NCBI RefSeq assembly: GCF_029837695.1
Contig: NZ_JAOEEA010000004.1
Span: forward strand, 310,001 to 374,000
Length of the DNA stretch: 64,000 nucleotides
Direction: 5' to 3'
DNA from: Pseudomonas sp. GD04019
GTDB lineage: Bacteria > Pseudomonadota > Gammaproteobacteria > Pseudomonadales > Pseudomonadaceae
The translations under genes were made by a program, and so were the position numbers. Shown piece after piece: positions 29,018-39,646 of this stretch. The notes under the pieces are model-generated. The model worked only from the letters and a program-made list of their open reading frames with translations. It had not been told where the DNA came from and made no database searches. Position 1 is the first letter of the stretch. Every line of letters begins with the position of its first letter.

Positions 29018-29103
29018 CCCGCTCAGAGGCCCGATCTTGTGGGCCTTGGCCTTCTTGCGTATGCTCGCTCGCCTGCCTTCACTGCAAAGCGGAAATAGCC
29101 GAA

Positions 29104-30372
29104 ATGTCTGATCTGAAAACTGCCGCTCTCGAGTATCACGCGCAGCCCCGTCCGGGCAAATTGAGCGTCGAACTGACCAAGCCCACCGCGACCGCCCGCG
29201 ACCTGTCCCTGGCCTACAGCCCGGGCGTTGCCGAGCCGGTGCGCGAGATTGCCCGCGATGCCGAACTGGCCTATCGCTACACCGGCAAGGGCAACCTGGT
29301 GGCAGTGATTTCCGATGGCACCGCGATCCTCGGCCTGGGCAACCTCGGCCCGTTGGCCTCCAAGCCGGTGATGGAAGGCAAGGGCGTGCTGTTCAAGCGC
29401 TTCGCCGGCATCGACGTGTTCGACATCGAGGTCGACTCCGAGAGCCCGCAGGCCTTCATCGACACCGTCAAGCGCATCTCCATCACCTTCGGCGGCATCA
29501 ACCTGGAAGACATCAAGGCGCCCGAGTGCTTCGAGATCGAGCGCGCGCTGATCGAGCAGTGCGACATCCCGGTATTCCACGATGACCAGCACGGCACTGC
29601 CATCGTCACCGCCGCCGGCATGCTCAACGCCCTGGAAATCGCCGGCAAGACTCTGGAGCAGGCCAAGGTCGTCTGCCTCGGTGCCGGTGCCGCCGCCATC
29701 TCCTGCATGAAACTGCTGGTGAGCATGGGTGCCAAGGTCGAGAACATCTTCATGCTCGACCGCAAGGGCGTGATCCATGCCGACCGCGACGACCTGAATC
29801 AGTACAAGGCGGTATTCGCCCACGCTACCGACAAGCGCAGCCTGTCCGACGCCCTGGACGGTGCCGATGTGTTCGTCGGTTTGTCCGGTGCTAACCTGCT
29901 GAGCCAGGATGACCTCAAGCTGATGGCGCCGAACCCAATCGTGTTCGCCTGCTCCAACCCGGACCCGGAGATCAAGCCGGAGCTGGCTCGCGAGGCGCGC
30001 CCGGACGTGATCATGGCCACCGGTCGTTCGGACTATCCGAATCAGGTCAACAACGTGCTCGGCTTCCCCTTCATCTTCCGCGGTGCCTTGGACGTACGCG
30101 CCACCCGTATCAACGAGGAAATGAAGATCGCCGCCGCCAACGCCCTGCGCGATCTGGCCAAACTGCCGGTACCGAAGGAAGTCTGCGAAGCCTATGGCGG
30201 CATCGAGCTGAGCTTCGGTCGTGAATACATCATTCCGAAGCCGATGGATGCTCGTCTGATCACCGTGGTCGCCGATGCCGTGGCCAAGGCTGCGATCGAG
30301 ACCGGTGTGGCGACCCTGCCGTATCCGAAGCACTACCCGCTGCAGTCGGTGAATGACGTGTTCAACGGCTGA
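29104..30372 (+). CDS. maeB: NADP-type malic enzyme, short form
   Basis: The 422-residue product decarboxylates malate to pyruvate with NAD(P) reduction. It has the catalytic segments AYSPGVAEPV and FHDDQHGTAIV and a dinucleotide fold VVCLGAGAAAISCMKL. The enterobacterial MaeB is about 760 residues with a C-terminal phosphotransacetylase-like domain. This one lacks that domain, as is common in Pseudomonas. It is flanked by a strong terminator. Confidence 0.95.
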   Translation: MSDLKTAALEYHAQPRPGKLSVELTKPTATARDLSLAYSPGVAEPVREIARDAELAYRYTGKGNLVAVISDGTAILGLGNLGPLASKPVMEGKGVLFKRFAGIDVFDIEVDSESPQAFIDTVKRISITFGGINLEDIKAPECFEIERALIEQCDIPVFHDDQHGTAIVTAAGMLNALEIAGKTLEQAKVVCLGAGAAAISCMKLLVSMGAKVENIFMLDRKGVIHADRDDLNQYKAVFAHATDKRSLSDALDGADVFVGLSGANLLSQDDLKLMAPNPIVFACSNPDPEIKPELAREARPDVIMATGRSDYPNQVNNVLGFPFIFRGALDVRATRINEEMKIAAANALRDLAKLPVPKEVCEAYGGIELSFGREYIIPKPMDARLITVVADAVAKAAIETGVATLPYPKHYPLQSVNDVFNG

Positions 30373-30382
30373 TCACCGGCCC

Positions 30383-30416
30383 AATAAAAAGCCCCGCCGA
30401 TGCGGGGCTTTTTATT
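30383..30416. terminator. Bidirectional terminator between maeB and ponA
   Basis: aataaaaagccccg (30383-30396) pairs perfectly over 14 bases with cggggctttttatt (30403-30416), with a 6-base loop and A/T tracts on both sides. It sits between the converging maeB and ponA stops and should stop both transcripts. Confidence 0.93.
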
Positions 30417-30432
30417 GCCTGGCATTCGCCAC

Positions 30433-32847
30433 TCAGAACAGGTCGAGTGGCGCCGATTCGTCGACCGGCAACGGGCTGCCGGGAATGCCCATAGCCGGAT
30501 CCAGCTCGCTCATCGGTGGCGGCGAGTCTTCGCTCTTGAACAGTTCGAAGTAGGCGTCGGGTGCGCCCGGCGAGGCTGCGCGGCCGCTCACCGGGTCGAC
30601 GCGCAGGCTGAGCAGGCCGGCCGGCTCCGGCGGCAGGTGGTCCGGCTTGTCCTTGAGCGCGGCGCCCATGTAGCTCATCCAGATCGGCAGGGCCACGGTG
30701 CCGCCGTACTCATGGCGACCCAGGCTTTCCGGCTGATCGAAGCCGACCCAGACGGTGGTCATGTAGTCGGCGTTGTAGCCGGAGAACCAGCTGTCCTTGG
30801 ACTCGTTGGTGGTGCCGGTCTTGCCCGCCAGGTCGCCGCGGCCCATGGCCAGGGCGCGGCGACCGGTGCCGCGCTTGATCACGTCCTGCAGCATGCTGGT
30901 CATGATGTAGGCGGTGCGCTCGTCGATGATCTGCTCCGCGAGTACCGGTTGCTGCACTTCGGCGTTGGGCTCCTCGATCAGCAGGGCGGCGTTCTGTTCT
31001 TCGACCAGCATGACGCTTTCCGGAGTGCGCGGCGGGTTGGCGATGAACAGCGGCTTGCCGTCGCGGCTGTCGATGCGCTCGATCAGGTACGGCTGGATCT
31101 TGCGTCCACCGTTGGCAAAGGCGCTCCAGCCGCCGGCAATTTCCAGCGGAGTGAGGCCGGCGGTGCCGAGGGCCAGGGACAGGTTGCGCGGCAGCTCCTG
31201 GCGGTTGAAGCCGAAGGCGCTGATGTAGTCGAGGGTGTAGTCGATGCCGATGGTCTGCAGCAGGCGGATCGAGACCAGATTGCGCGACTTGTACAGCGCC
31301 TCGCGCAGGCGGATCGGGCCGAGGAAGGTGTTGTTATCGTTCTTCGGGCGCCAGGCCTCTTCCATGCCGGCTTCCTGGAACACGATCGGCGAGTCGTTGA
31401 CCAAGCTGGAGGCGGTGAAACCGGCATCCAGCGCCGCACTATAGACGAAGGGCTTGAAGCTGGAGCCCGGCTGTCGCTTGGCCTGGGCGGCGCGGTTGTA
31501 GTTGCTCTGCTCGAAGGAGAAGCCGCCGACCAGGGCGCGGATCGCGCCATTCTGCGGATCCAGCGAGACCAGCGCGCTCTGCGCGGCCGGGATCTGGCGG
31601 AACAATAGAGTGTCGTTCTCGGCGTCGTGCTCGACGCGGACCAGATCGCCGATCTGCGCCACGTCAGCCGGCTTCTGCGGGCGCGGGCCGAGGCTATTGG
31701 TATTGAGGAAGGGCCGGGCCCATTTCATGCTGTCCCAGGCGACCGCCTGTTCTTCGCCGTTGCGCAGCAGCACCATGATGCCGCTGGCTTCCACCTGGGT
31801 GACGATCGCCGGCTGCAGGCCGCTGATGCTTTTGTACTTGGCCAGTTCCTGCAGCCAGGCCTCGCGGGTCAGGCCGGGCAGGCGGGTTTCCGGGCCGCGG
31901 AAGCCGTGACGCTGGTCGTAGGCGATCAGTCCGTCGTGCAGTGCCTGGTTGGCCGACTCCTGCAGCGCCGCCGGTACCGTGGTGGTGACGCGGAATCCTT
32001 CCGTATAAGCCTCGCTGCCATAGCGGCCGACCATTTCGGCGCGAGCCATCTCGGCTATATAAGGTGCATTGAGTTCGATTGGCTGTACGTGATGGCGAGC
32101 GCCGACCGGCTCGGCCAGTGCGGCCTCGTAGCGGGCCTGATCGATGGCGCCAAGCTTGTACATGCGGCCGAGAATCCAGTCACGGCGTTCCTTGCTGCGC
32201 TGCGGATTGACCAGGGGGTTGTAGCGCGAAGGCGCCTTCGGTAGGCCGGCGATCATCGCCATCTGCCCCAGGGTCGCCTCGCGGATCGACTTGCCGTAGT
32301 AGACCTGCGACGCGGCCTCGATGCCGTAGGCGCGGTTGCCCAGGTAGATCTTGTTGACGTAGAGCTCGAGGATTTCGTTCTTGCTCAGCTCGCGTTCGAT
32401 CTGCAGCGCGAGGAGGATTTCATTGATCTTGCGCGAGAAGCTTCTTTCGTTGGTGAGGAAGAAATTCTTCGCCACCTGCATGGTGATGGTGCTGCCCCCG
32501 GTTTGAATGTGCCCGCTCGCCAATAACTGCGTAGCAGCGCGCATCAGGCTGGTGAAGTCGACGCCATAATGGTTGGCGAAATTGTCGTCTTCGGCGGCTA
32601 GCAGGGCGCGGATGAAGTCGGGAGGGATGTCGTCGAAGCGGATCGGCGAGCGGCGCATCTCGCCAAATTCGGCAATCAACTTGCCGTCGGCGCTATAGAC
32701 CCTTAGCGGTATCTGCAGTTGGATGCTGCGCAGCGACTCGACGGAGGGTAAGCCAGGACTAAGATAGAGAAAGGCTCCACTGAAACTGAGCGCTAACCCG
32801 CAAAAAGCGGCGACACAGGACCACCAGAAAAACTTCAGCAAACGCAT
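30433..32847 (-). CDS. ponA: Penicillin-binding protein 1A
   Basis: This 804-residue bifunctional peptidoglycan synthase has an N-terminal membrane helix. The glycosyltransferase domain shows LLAAEDDNFANHYGVD and GGSTITMQVAKN with the catalytic Glu, and the transpeptidase domain shows the SxxK serine in PGSSFKPF plus the KTGTT motif. An OB-like insert lies between. The ATG at 32847 is chosen over the TTG at 32850. It is divergent from pilM, as in other pseudomonads. Confidence 0.96.
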   Translation of the reverse strand: MRLLKFFWWSCVAAFCGLALSFSGAFLYLSPGLPSVESLRSIQLQIPLRVYSADGKLIAEFGEMRRSPIRFDDIPPDFIRALLAAEDDNFANHYGVDFTSLMRAATQLLASGHIQTGGSTITMQVAKNFFLTNERSFSRKINEILLALQIERELSKNEILELYVNKIYLGNRAYGIEAASQVYYGKSIREATLGQMAMIAGLPKAPSRYNPLVNPQRSKERRDWILGRMYKLGAIDQARYEAALAEPVGARHHVQPIELNAPYIAEMARAEMVGRYGSEAYTEGFRVTTTVPAALQESANQALHDGLIAYDQRHGFRGPETRLPGLTREAWLQELAKYKSISGLQPAIVTQVEASGIMVLLRNGEEQAVAWDSMKWARPFLNTNSLGPRPQKPADVAQIGDLVRVEHDAENDTLLFRQIPAAQSALVSLDPQNGAIRALVGGFSFEQSNYNRAAQAKRQPGSSFKPFVYSAALDAGFTASSLVNDSPIVFQEAGMEEAWRPKNDNNTFLGPIRLREALYKSRNLVSIRLLQTIGIDYTLDYISAFGFNRQELPRNLSLALGTAGLTPLEIAGGWSAFANGGRKIQPYLIERIDSRDGKPLFIANPPRTPESVMLVEEQNAALLIEEPNAEVQQPVLAEQIIDERTAYIMTSMLQDVIKRGTGRRALAMGRGDLAGKTGTTNESKDSWFSGYNADYMTTVWVGFDQPESLGRHEYGGTVALPIWMSYMGAALKDKPDHLPPEPAGLLSLRVDPVSGRAASPGAPDAYFELFKSEDSPPPMSELDPAMGIPGSPLPVDESAPLDLF

Positions 32848-32919
32848 CAAGGTTCTTGGAATTCCAGTTAAAAGAATGGGTTAAGCGGTGCGTGGTGCGA
32901 AAAGGGGAAAACTGTTCAC

Positions 32920-32925
32920 ATTATA
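32920..32925 (-). promoter_or_regulatory. Possible -10 element for ponA
   Basis: Read on the minus strand this is a perfect TATAAT, 73 bp upstream of the ponA start. No good -35 hexamer stands at the right spacing, so the call rests on the -10 alone. Confidence 0.4.
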
Positions 32926-32950
32926 AGCGGTTTTTTTACAGGGGAGCCAT

Positions 32951-32979
32951 TTGCGCTTCTGTCAAGACTGTTATTTAAT
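32951..32979 (+). promoter_or_regulatory. Possible sigma-70 promoter of the pil operon
   Basis: TTGCGC (32951-32956) and TTTAAT (32974-32979) are spaced by 17 bp in an AT-rich stretch. They lie 52 bp before the pilM GTG start, in the 184-bp gap between the divergent ponA and pilM genes. Confidence 0.4.
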
Positions 32980-33004
32980 GTGGAAAAACATAAATAGTCC
33001 GTAA

Positions 33005-34095
<1,091 letters not shown>

Positions 34096-34096
<1 letters not shown>

Positions 34097-34716
34097 TGGC
34101 GCGGATTAACTTACTTCCGTGGCGGGAGCAGTTGCGCGAGGAGCGCAAGCAGCGTTTTTTAGCTGCCTTGGGTGGCTCCCTGGTTGTCGCTGGAGGGCTT
34201 GTATTCTTGGGTGGGCAATATTTAGACAGTGCAATCCAGCAGCAAAGTGCGCGCAATGAATTCATTCGCAAGGAAATAGCCGTCCTTGATGCGCGGATCA
34301 AGGAAATTAGCGAGCTGAAAAAAAGGCGAGAGCAGCTTCTTGAGAGGATGAAGATTATTCAGGATCTTCAAGGTAATCGGCCGGTTATTGGGCATATTTT
34401 TGATCAGCTAGTTCGTACACTCCCGGACGGTGTTTATTTTTCGGAGCTGAAAAGCTCTGGGGAAAGTATTTCGATATTTGGTGCCGCCGAATCAAATAAT
34501 CGAGTGTCAAGTTTAATGCGAAATCTTGACTCCTCTGATTGGCTCAAGTCTCCAAATTTAACAGAAGTTAAGGCGGTAACTGCAGGTGGAGTGGATCAAG
34601 CTAATACGTTTAGGTTGACTGTTCAGCAGACTCGTCCTGGAGAAGATGTGCAGGAGGATGGCGAGGCGGGGCGAGGTCAAGCGAACAGTAAAAACATCCC
34701 AGGTAAAAAATCATGA
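34096..34716 (+). CDS. pilN: Type IV pilus assembly protein PilN
   Basis: This 206-residue bitopic protein has the conserved cytoplasmic PilM-binding motif INLLPWRE at residues 4-11, one membrane helix (about 23-43) and a periplasmic coiled coil followed by a ferredoxin-like domain. With PilO it forms the inner-membrane alignment ring. The gene is noticeably more AT-rich than pilM before it and the non-pil genes around it. It overlaps pilO by 4 bp. Confidence 0.93.
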
Positions 34717-35336
34717 ATCTCGCTGATTCTATTGATGCGCTGCGCAAACTGAATTTGTCTGAACTGGATGTAAATAATCTGGGCTCATGGCCTGTGGCGG
34801 CCAAGGTGATCGCTAGTGTTCTAGTGTTAATTGTGGCCATAGGGTTGGGCTATAATTTTTATCTTCAAGATCTGCAGGGAATGCTGGATCAGCAGCGTGC
34901 CGAGGAGCTTGTTTTAAAGGATACGTTCTCTAGTAAAGCCTTCCAAGCGGCCAACTTGGATGCTTATAAGGTGCAGATGGTAGAGATGGAGGAGTCCTTT
35001 GGGGCTCTGCTTCGGCAGCTGCCTAGTGATACAGAGGTTCCAGGCTTGTTAGAAGATATCACTCGTACAGGTCTTGGAAGTGGTTTGGAGTTTGAGGAGA
35101 TAAAACTGCAGCCGGAAGCTGTTCAGCAATTTTATGTTGAGTTGCCGATACAGATTGTTGTTGTGGGTGGCTATCATGATTTGGCCACGTTTGTGAGTGG
35201 GGTTTCTAGCTTGCCTCGAATCGTTACGCTTCATGACTTTGAAGTCAAAGTGGCTGACAAGGATAATCCTTCAAGATTACGGATGAGCGTGCTAGCTAAG
35301 ACCTATCGTTACAATGATCAGGGGCTGGCAAAATGA
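34713..35336 (+). CDS. pilO: Type IV pilus assembly protein PilO
   Basis: The 207-residue product has a short cytoplasmic tail, one membrane helix (VIASVLVLIVAIGLGYNFYL, about residues 30-49), a coiled coil and a periplasmic ferredoxin-like domain (FYVELPIQIVVVGGYHDLATFVSGVSSLPRIV). It pairs with PilN and recruits PilP. It overlaps pilN and pilP by 4 bp each. AT-rich like its neighbours. Confidence 0.93.
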   Translation: MNLADSIDALRKLNLSELDVNNLGSWPVAAKVIASVLVLIVAIGLGYNFYLQDLQGMLDQQRAEELVLKDTFSSKAFQAANLDAYKVQMVEMEESFGALLRQLPSDTEVPGLLEDITRTGLGSGLEFEEIKLQPEAVQQFYVELPIQIVVVGGYHDLATFVSGVSSLPRIVTLHDFEVKVADKDNPSRLRMSVLAKTYRYNDQGLAK

Positions 35337-35857
35337 ATCGAGTATCCTGTTTGTTGCTAGTGATTTCGTTTTTGACTCTTTCTGGTTGTGTCGACGATGA
35401 TTTTTCTGATCTCCAATCCTACATGGAAGAAGTTAGAAGTAGGCCGAAAGGTTCAATCGAGCCCTTACCTAAGTTTCAACCGTATGAAGCATTTGCATAT
35501 AGTGCCGCCTCTCTTAGAAGTCCATTTCAGCCGCCTGTGAAGATTGATTTGGCGAGCCAGAAAAAAGGCTCCAAGGATATAAAGCCTGACGAAACTAGGG
35601 TTAAACAATTCTTGGAGGGCTTCAATATAGAGGCTTTCGAGATGGTTGGGACATTGGCCCGAGATGGTGGGGTATATGGGCTTGTGCGTGGGGCTGGAGG
35701 GGTCCACAGAGTTAAGGCAGGTGATTATCTTGGAAGAAATCACGGCCGTGTGACAGCAGTTGATGAAGCACAGATTGAAGTTATTGAGATCGTGCCGGAT
35801 GGAGAGGGTGGTTGGCTTGAGCGTCCGCGTAGTCTCACCCTAAAAGAGCGCTCGTAA
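35333..35857 (+). CDS. pilP: Type IV pilus lipoprotein PilP
   Basis: This 174-residue protein begins with a lipoprotein signal ending LTLSGC, then a disordered stretch and the PilP beta-sandwich domain (MVGTLARDGGVYGLVRGAGGVHRVKAGDYLGRNHG). PilP joins the PilN-PilO pair in the inner membrane to the PilQ secretin. The start overlaps the pilO stop by 4 bp. AT-rich relative to the core. Confidence 0.93.
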   Translation: MNRVSCLLLVISFLTLSGCVDDDFSDLQSYMEEVRSRPKGSIEPLPKFQPYEAFAYSAASLRSPFQPPVKIDLASQKKGSKDIKPDETRVKQFLEGFNIEAFEMVGTLARDGGVYGLVRGAGGVHRVKAGDYLGRNHGRVTAVDEAQIEVIEIVPDGEGGWLERPRSLTLKERS

Positions 35858-35911
35858 TGGTGGCCAATCATGAAGAATAACTACAAATTTGCAGAACGGA
35901 AGAACCAGCTT

Positions 35912-37963
35912 ATGAATAGCTCGCTTTATCGTTTTGGCGCTTTTCTTTTTGTGGCGTCATTTGCACCGTCAGCGCTAGCGGCAAGCTTGCAGGCGCTTGA
36001 TGTCGCATCGCTGCCAGGAGATAAGGTCGAGCTGCGATTGACCTTTGATGAGCCTGTTTCCGCACCTCGTGGATATACAATAGAACAACCAGCTCGCATC
36101 GCTCTTGATCTTCCAGGTGTGTCTAATGCATTGGGATCAAAAAATCGCGAGCTTGGTGTGGGTAATGCCCGCAGTGTGACGGTGGTTGAGGCAAAAGATC
36201 GAACTCGGCTAATTGTAAATTTATCAGCTCTTGTCCCTTATCATACAAGGTCTGAGGGTAATAATCTGTATGTGGTAGTCGGCGAGTCTGGTGGTGTTGC
36301 CTCCACTGTTGCTAGCCAACCGCCGCAACCTATTAAGTCGGCTGCCTATGTTGCGCCTGGGCGCGCAATCAATAATATTGATTTTCAGCGTGGGGAGCAG
36401 GGCGAGGGAAATGTGGTAATTGAGCTTTCTGATCCGGCGGTGACCGCTGATATTCAAGAGCAAGGTGGGAAAATTCGGCTGGGTTTCTCGAAAACGCAAT
36501 TGCCTGACAGTCTCAAGGTGCGGCTGGATGTAAAAGATTTTGCGACCCCTGTCCAGTTTGTTAGTGCGGCATCTCAGGGGGCTGAAAGCAGTATAACTAT
36601 TGAGCCCGTTGGGAATTACGATTATCTCGTATTCCAAACGGACAATAAACTGACGATCAGTGTTAAACCACTTACTCAGGATGACGTTGAAAGACAAAAG
36701 GCTGAGCGATTTGCATACTCTGGTGAAAAGCTTTCTCTGAATTTTCAGGATATTGATGTTAGATCGGTTCTGCAGTTAATTGCTGATTTCACGGATCTGA
36801 ATTTGGTTGCCAGTGATACAGTTCAGGGGAACATAACGCTGCGCCTGCAAAATGTACCATGGGACCAGGCTCTGGATCTGGTATTGAAAACTCGTGGTCT
36901 TGATAAGCGGCAGGTGGGAAATGTTCTTCTCATTGCGCCCGCAGATGAAATTGCGGCTAGAGAGCGCCAAGAGCTGGAAGCACAAAAGCAAATTGCAGAG
37001 CTTGCTCCTTTGCGGCGCGAATTGATCCAGATTAATTATGCGAAGGCTTCTGATATTGCTGCATTATTCCAGTCCGTAACGGATGCTGAGGGGGCGCAGC
37101 AGGCTGATGGAAGAGGTTCGGTCACGGTTGATGATAGAACGAACAGTATTATTGCCTATCAAACTCAAGAACGTTTGGATGAGTTGCGGCGGATAGTTAC
37201 ACAGCTTGATATACCGGTTCGCCAGGTTATGGTTGAGGCTCGTATAGTTGAAGCTAGTGTTGACTTCAATAAGGAGCTGGGGGTTGAGTGGCGAGGGCTT
37301 CGCTTGGGTGATAATAATTGGGTTATTGGTGGGTCTAACAGCGTACAAGATCCAGCAGCGCCAGCGCTTGGGAATTTCGTTGATCTAGGCGCTCCTGGGC
37401 GAACGGCTGGATTGAATCTTGGTTTTATAACGGATAATACGCTGCTCGATCTTGAGTTGTCTGCCATGGAGAAAACAGGCAATGGTGAGATAATTTCTCA
37501 GCCAAAAGTTGTTACCTCTGATAAAGAGACGGCAAAGATTTTAAAGGGGGCTAAGATTCCATACCAAGAAGCCTCCTCCAGTGGTGCGTCAACAACTGCA
37601 TTTGCCGAGGCAAATCTCTCTTTAGAGGTGACGCCGCAAATTACTCCTGATAACAGGGTTATCATCGAGGTAAAGGTTAATAAGGATGCTGCTGATTTCT
37701 CCAATCAAGTTGACGGCACTCCTTCGATCCTTACTAACGAAGTCAATGCCAAGGTTCTGGTAAGTGATGGGGAGACCATCGTTTTAGGTGGGATATTTAC
37801 CAATACTCAGTCCAAGGCAGTTGATAAGGTCCCGCTGTTGGGGGATATGCCATACATTGGTCGCCTGTTCCGTCGAGATGTTGTGGCTGATAACAAATTC
37901 GAGCTGCTAGTGTTCCTGACTCCGCGGATCATGAATAATCAGTCCATTGCGGTAAGCAACTGA
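35912..37963 (+). CDS. pilQ: Type IV pilus secretin PilQ
   Basis: The 683-residue product has a signal peptide ([11 protein letters not shown]), N-terminal AMIN-type peptidoglycan-binding sequence, the secretin N0/N1 domains ([24 protein letters not shown]) and the secretin core with [20 protein letters not shown] and [14 protein letters not shown]. It forms the outer-membrane pore for the pilus. The start at 35912 (MNSSLYRFG) is preferred over 35870 because it fits other PilQ N-termini and has a GGAAG ribosome-binding site. AT-rich throughout. Confidence 0.93.
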   Translation: MNSSLYRFGAFLFVASFAPSALAASLQALDVASLPGDKVELRLTFDEPVSAPRGYTIEQPARIALDLPGVSNALGSKNRELGVGNARSVTVVEAKDRTRLIVNLSALVPYHTRSEGNNLYVVVGESGGVASTVASQPPQPIKSAAYVAPGRAINNIDFQRGEQGEGNVVIELSDPAVTADIQEQGGKIRLGFSKTQLPDSLKVRLDVKDFATPVQFVSAASQGAESSITIEPVGNYDYLVFQTDNKLTISVKPLTQDDVERQKAERFAYSGEKLSLNFQDIDVRSVLQLIADFTDLNLVASDTVQGNITLRLQNVPWDQALDLVLKTRGLDKRQVGNVLLIAPADEIAARERQELEAQKQIAELAPLRRELIQINYAKASDIAALFQSVTDAEGAQQADGRGSVTVDDRTNSIIAYQTQERLDELRRIVTQLDIPVRQVMVEARIVEASVDFNKELGVEWRGLRLGDNNWVIGGSNSVQDPAAPALGNFVDLGAPGRTAGLNLGFITDNTLLDLELSAMEKTGNGEIISQPKVVTSDKETAKILKGAKIPYQEASSSGASTTAFAEANLSLEVTPQITPDNRVIIEVKVNKDAADFSNQVDGTPSILTNEVNAKVLVSDGETIVLGGIFTNTQSKAVDKVPLLGDMPYIGRLFRRDVVADNKFELLVFLTPRIMNNQSIAVSN

Positions 37964-37965
37964 TA

Positions 37966-38484
37966 GTGCAGAACATGATCCTGGTTGGCCCGATGGGCGC
38001 TGGTAAAAGCACTATCGGGCGGTTGTTGGCGAAAGAGCTAAGGCTGCATTTCAAGGATTCGGACAAGGAAATCGAGCAGCGTACTGGTGCCGATATTCCC
38101 TGGATCTTCGATGTGGAAGGCGAGCAGGGTTTTCGCGAGCGTGAGCAAGCGATGATTGCGGAGCTCTGCGAGCTTGACGGTGTTGTGATTGCCACGGGTG
38201 GTGGGGTCGTGTTGCGGCCTGAGAATCGCCAGGCGTTGCGCGAAGGGGGGCGAGTTGTATATCTGCACGCCTCCGTCGAGCAGCAGTTGGAGCGCACTTC
38301 TCGAGATCGTAATCGGCCTCTGCTGCGCAATGCAGAGCCGGGCAAGGTATTGCGCAACCTGATGGAAATTCGTGATCCGCTCTACCGAGAGATCGCGGAT
38401 GTGATCATCGAGACGGATGAGCGGCCACCGCGTCTGGTGGTGCAGGAGATCATCGAACGCCTCGAGGCATTGCCTCCCCGTTAA
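37966..38484 (+). CDS. aroK: Shikimate kinase
   Basis: The 172-residue enzyme has the P-loop GPMGAGKST, the substrate-binding DSD and FREREQ segments and the lid arginine in DRNRPLL. It phosphorylates shikimate in aromatic amino acid synthesis. The start is a GTG two bases past the pilQ stop and is supported by the conserved [15 protein letters not shown]-terminus. The pilQ-aroK-aroB linkage is conserved in gammaproteobacteria. Confidence 0.96.
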   Translation: MQNMILVGPMGAGKSTIGRLLAKELRLHFKDSDKEIEQRTGADIPWIFDVEGEQGFREREQAMIAELCELDGVVIATGGGVVLRPENRQALREGGRVVYLHASVEQQLERTSRDRNRPLLRNAEPGKVLRNLMEIRDPLYREIADVIIETDERPPRLVVQEIIERLEALPPR

Positions 38485-38533
38485 AGAGCGCGTCTATCTG
38501 CGTTATCCTATGCCCTTTCTGTTCGGGGGCTTC

Positions 38534-39637
38534 ATGCAGACTCTTACTGTCGATCTTGGTGAGCGCAGCTATCCCATCTATATCGGGGAAGGGCTGCTCT
38601 CTCGTTCTGATCTGTTCAAGCCCCACTTGGCGGGGCGTCAGGTGGCGATCGTCACCAACGAAACCGTCGCTCCTCTCTATCTCGATACGCTGCAGCAATC
38701 CCTGAAGGGACAGGATATCGCGTCCGTGGTGCTGCCCGATGGCGAAAGCTTCAAGACCTGGGAAACCCTGCAGCTGATCTTCGATGGCCTGCTCCAGGCG
38801 CGCCATGATCGCAAGACTACGGTCATCGCTCTGGGCGGTGGGGTTGTCGGCGATATGGCTGGCTTCGCGGCAGCTTGCTATCAGCGTGGCGTCGATTTCA
38901 TCCAGGTGCCGACTACCTTGTTATCTCAAGTGGATTCTTCCGTTGGAGGGAAGACCGGCATCAATCATCCGCTGGGCAAGAACATGGTGGGCGCTTTCTA
39001 CCAGCCCAATGCGGTGATCATCGATACGACCGTTCTTGGTACGCTCCCCGCGCGCGAACTGTCGGCCGGGCTAGCCGAAGTGATCAAGTACGGCCTGATC
39101 TGCGATCTGGATTTTCTGGGGTGGCTGGAAGAGAACATCGATGCTTTACGTTCGCTGCAGCCTGAAGCGCTCGTTGAGGCCATTGAACGCTCTTGTGCGG
39201 CCAAGGCGCGGGTGGTGGGGCTGGATGAGCGCGAGTCTGGCCTGCGCGCCATTCTGAATCTCGGCCATACCTTCGGTCATGCCGTCGAGACGCATATGGG
39301 CTACGGCGAATGGCTGCACGGCGAGGCAGTGGCTGCCGGCACTGCCATGGCGTTGGAGATGTCGTCTCGCCTGGGCTGGATCTCGACTGCCGATCGCGAT
39401 CGCGGCATTCGTCTTCTACTACGAGCCGGTCTTCCTGTGGTTCCGCCCGTCGAGATGGGGCCCGAAGATTTTCTCGAGCACATGGCGGTCGACAAGAAAG
39501 TGCTAGATGGTCGCCTGCGCCTGGTCTTGCTGCGCCAGCTCGGCGAGGCCGTGATTACCGATGACTTCCCGCGGGAAGTTCTGGATGCCACCTTGCGCGC
39601 AGACTACCGCGCGCTGCTGGCTCAGCTTGGAGAATAA
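38534..39637 (+). CDS. aroB: 3-dehydroquinate synthase
   Basis: This 367-residue product has the AroB hallmarks: [26 protein letters not shown] for NAD binding, and the metal-binding residues in [11 protein letters not shown] and LHGEAVAAG. It converts DAHP to 3-dehydroquinate. The ATG at 38534 is set by a GGGGG ribosome-binding stretch and normal length. The longer upstream frame overlaps aroK. Confidence 0.97.
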   Translation: MQTLTVDLGERSYPIYIGEGLLSRSDLFKPHLAGRQVAIVTNETVAPLYLDTLQQSLKGQDIASVVLPDGESFKTWETLQLIFDGLLQARHDRKTTVIALGGGVVGDMAGFAAACYQRGVDFIQVPTTLLSQVDSSVGGKTGINHPLGKNMVGAFYQPNAVIIDTTVLGTLPARELSAGLAEVIKYGLICDLDFLGWLEENIDALRSLQPEALVEAIERSCAAKARVVGLDERESGLRAILNLGHTFGHAVETHMGYGEWLHGEAVAAGTAMALEMSSRLGWISTADRDRGIRLLLRAGLPVVPPVEMGPEDFLEHMAVDKKVLDGRLRLVLLRQLGEAVITDDFPREVLDATLRADYRALLAQLGE

Positions 39638-39646
39638 GAGAGCTAC

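Noticed and set aside
29104..30372. maeB as a truncated gene lacking the phosphotransacetylase domain
   Set aside because: The short form of about 420 residues ends cleanly before a terminator and is normal in Pseudomonas.
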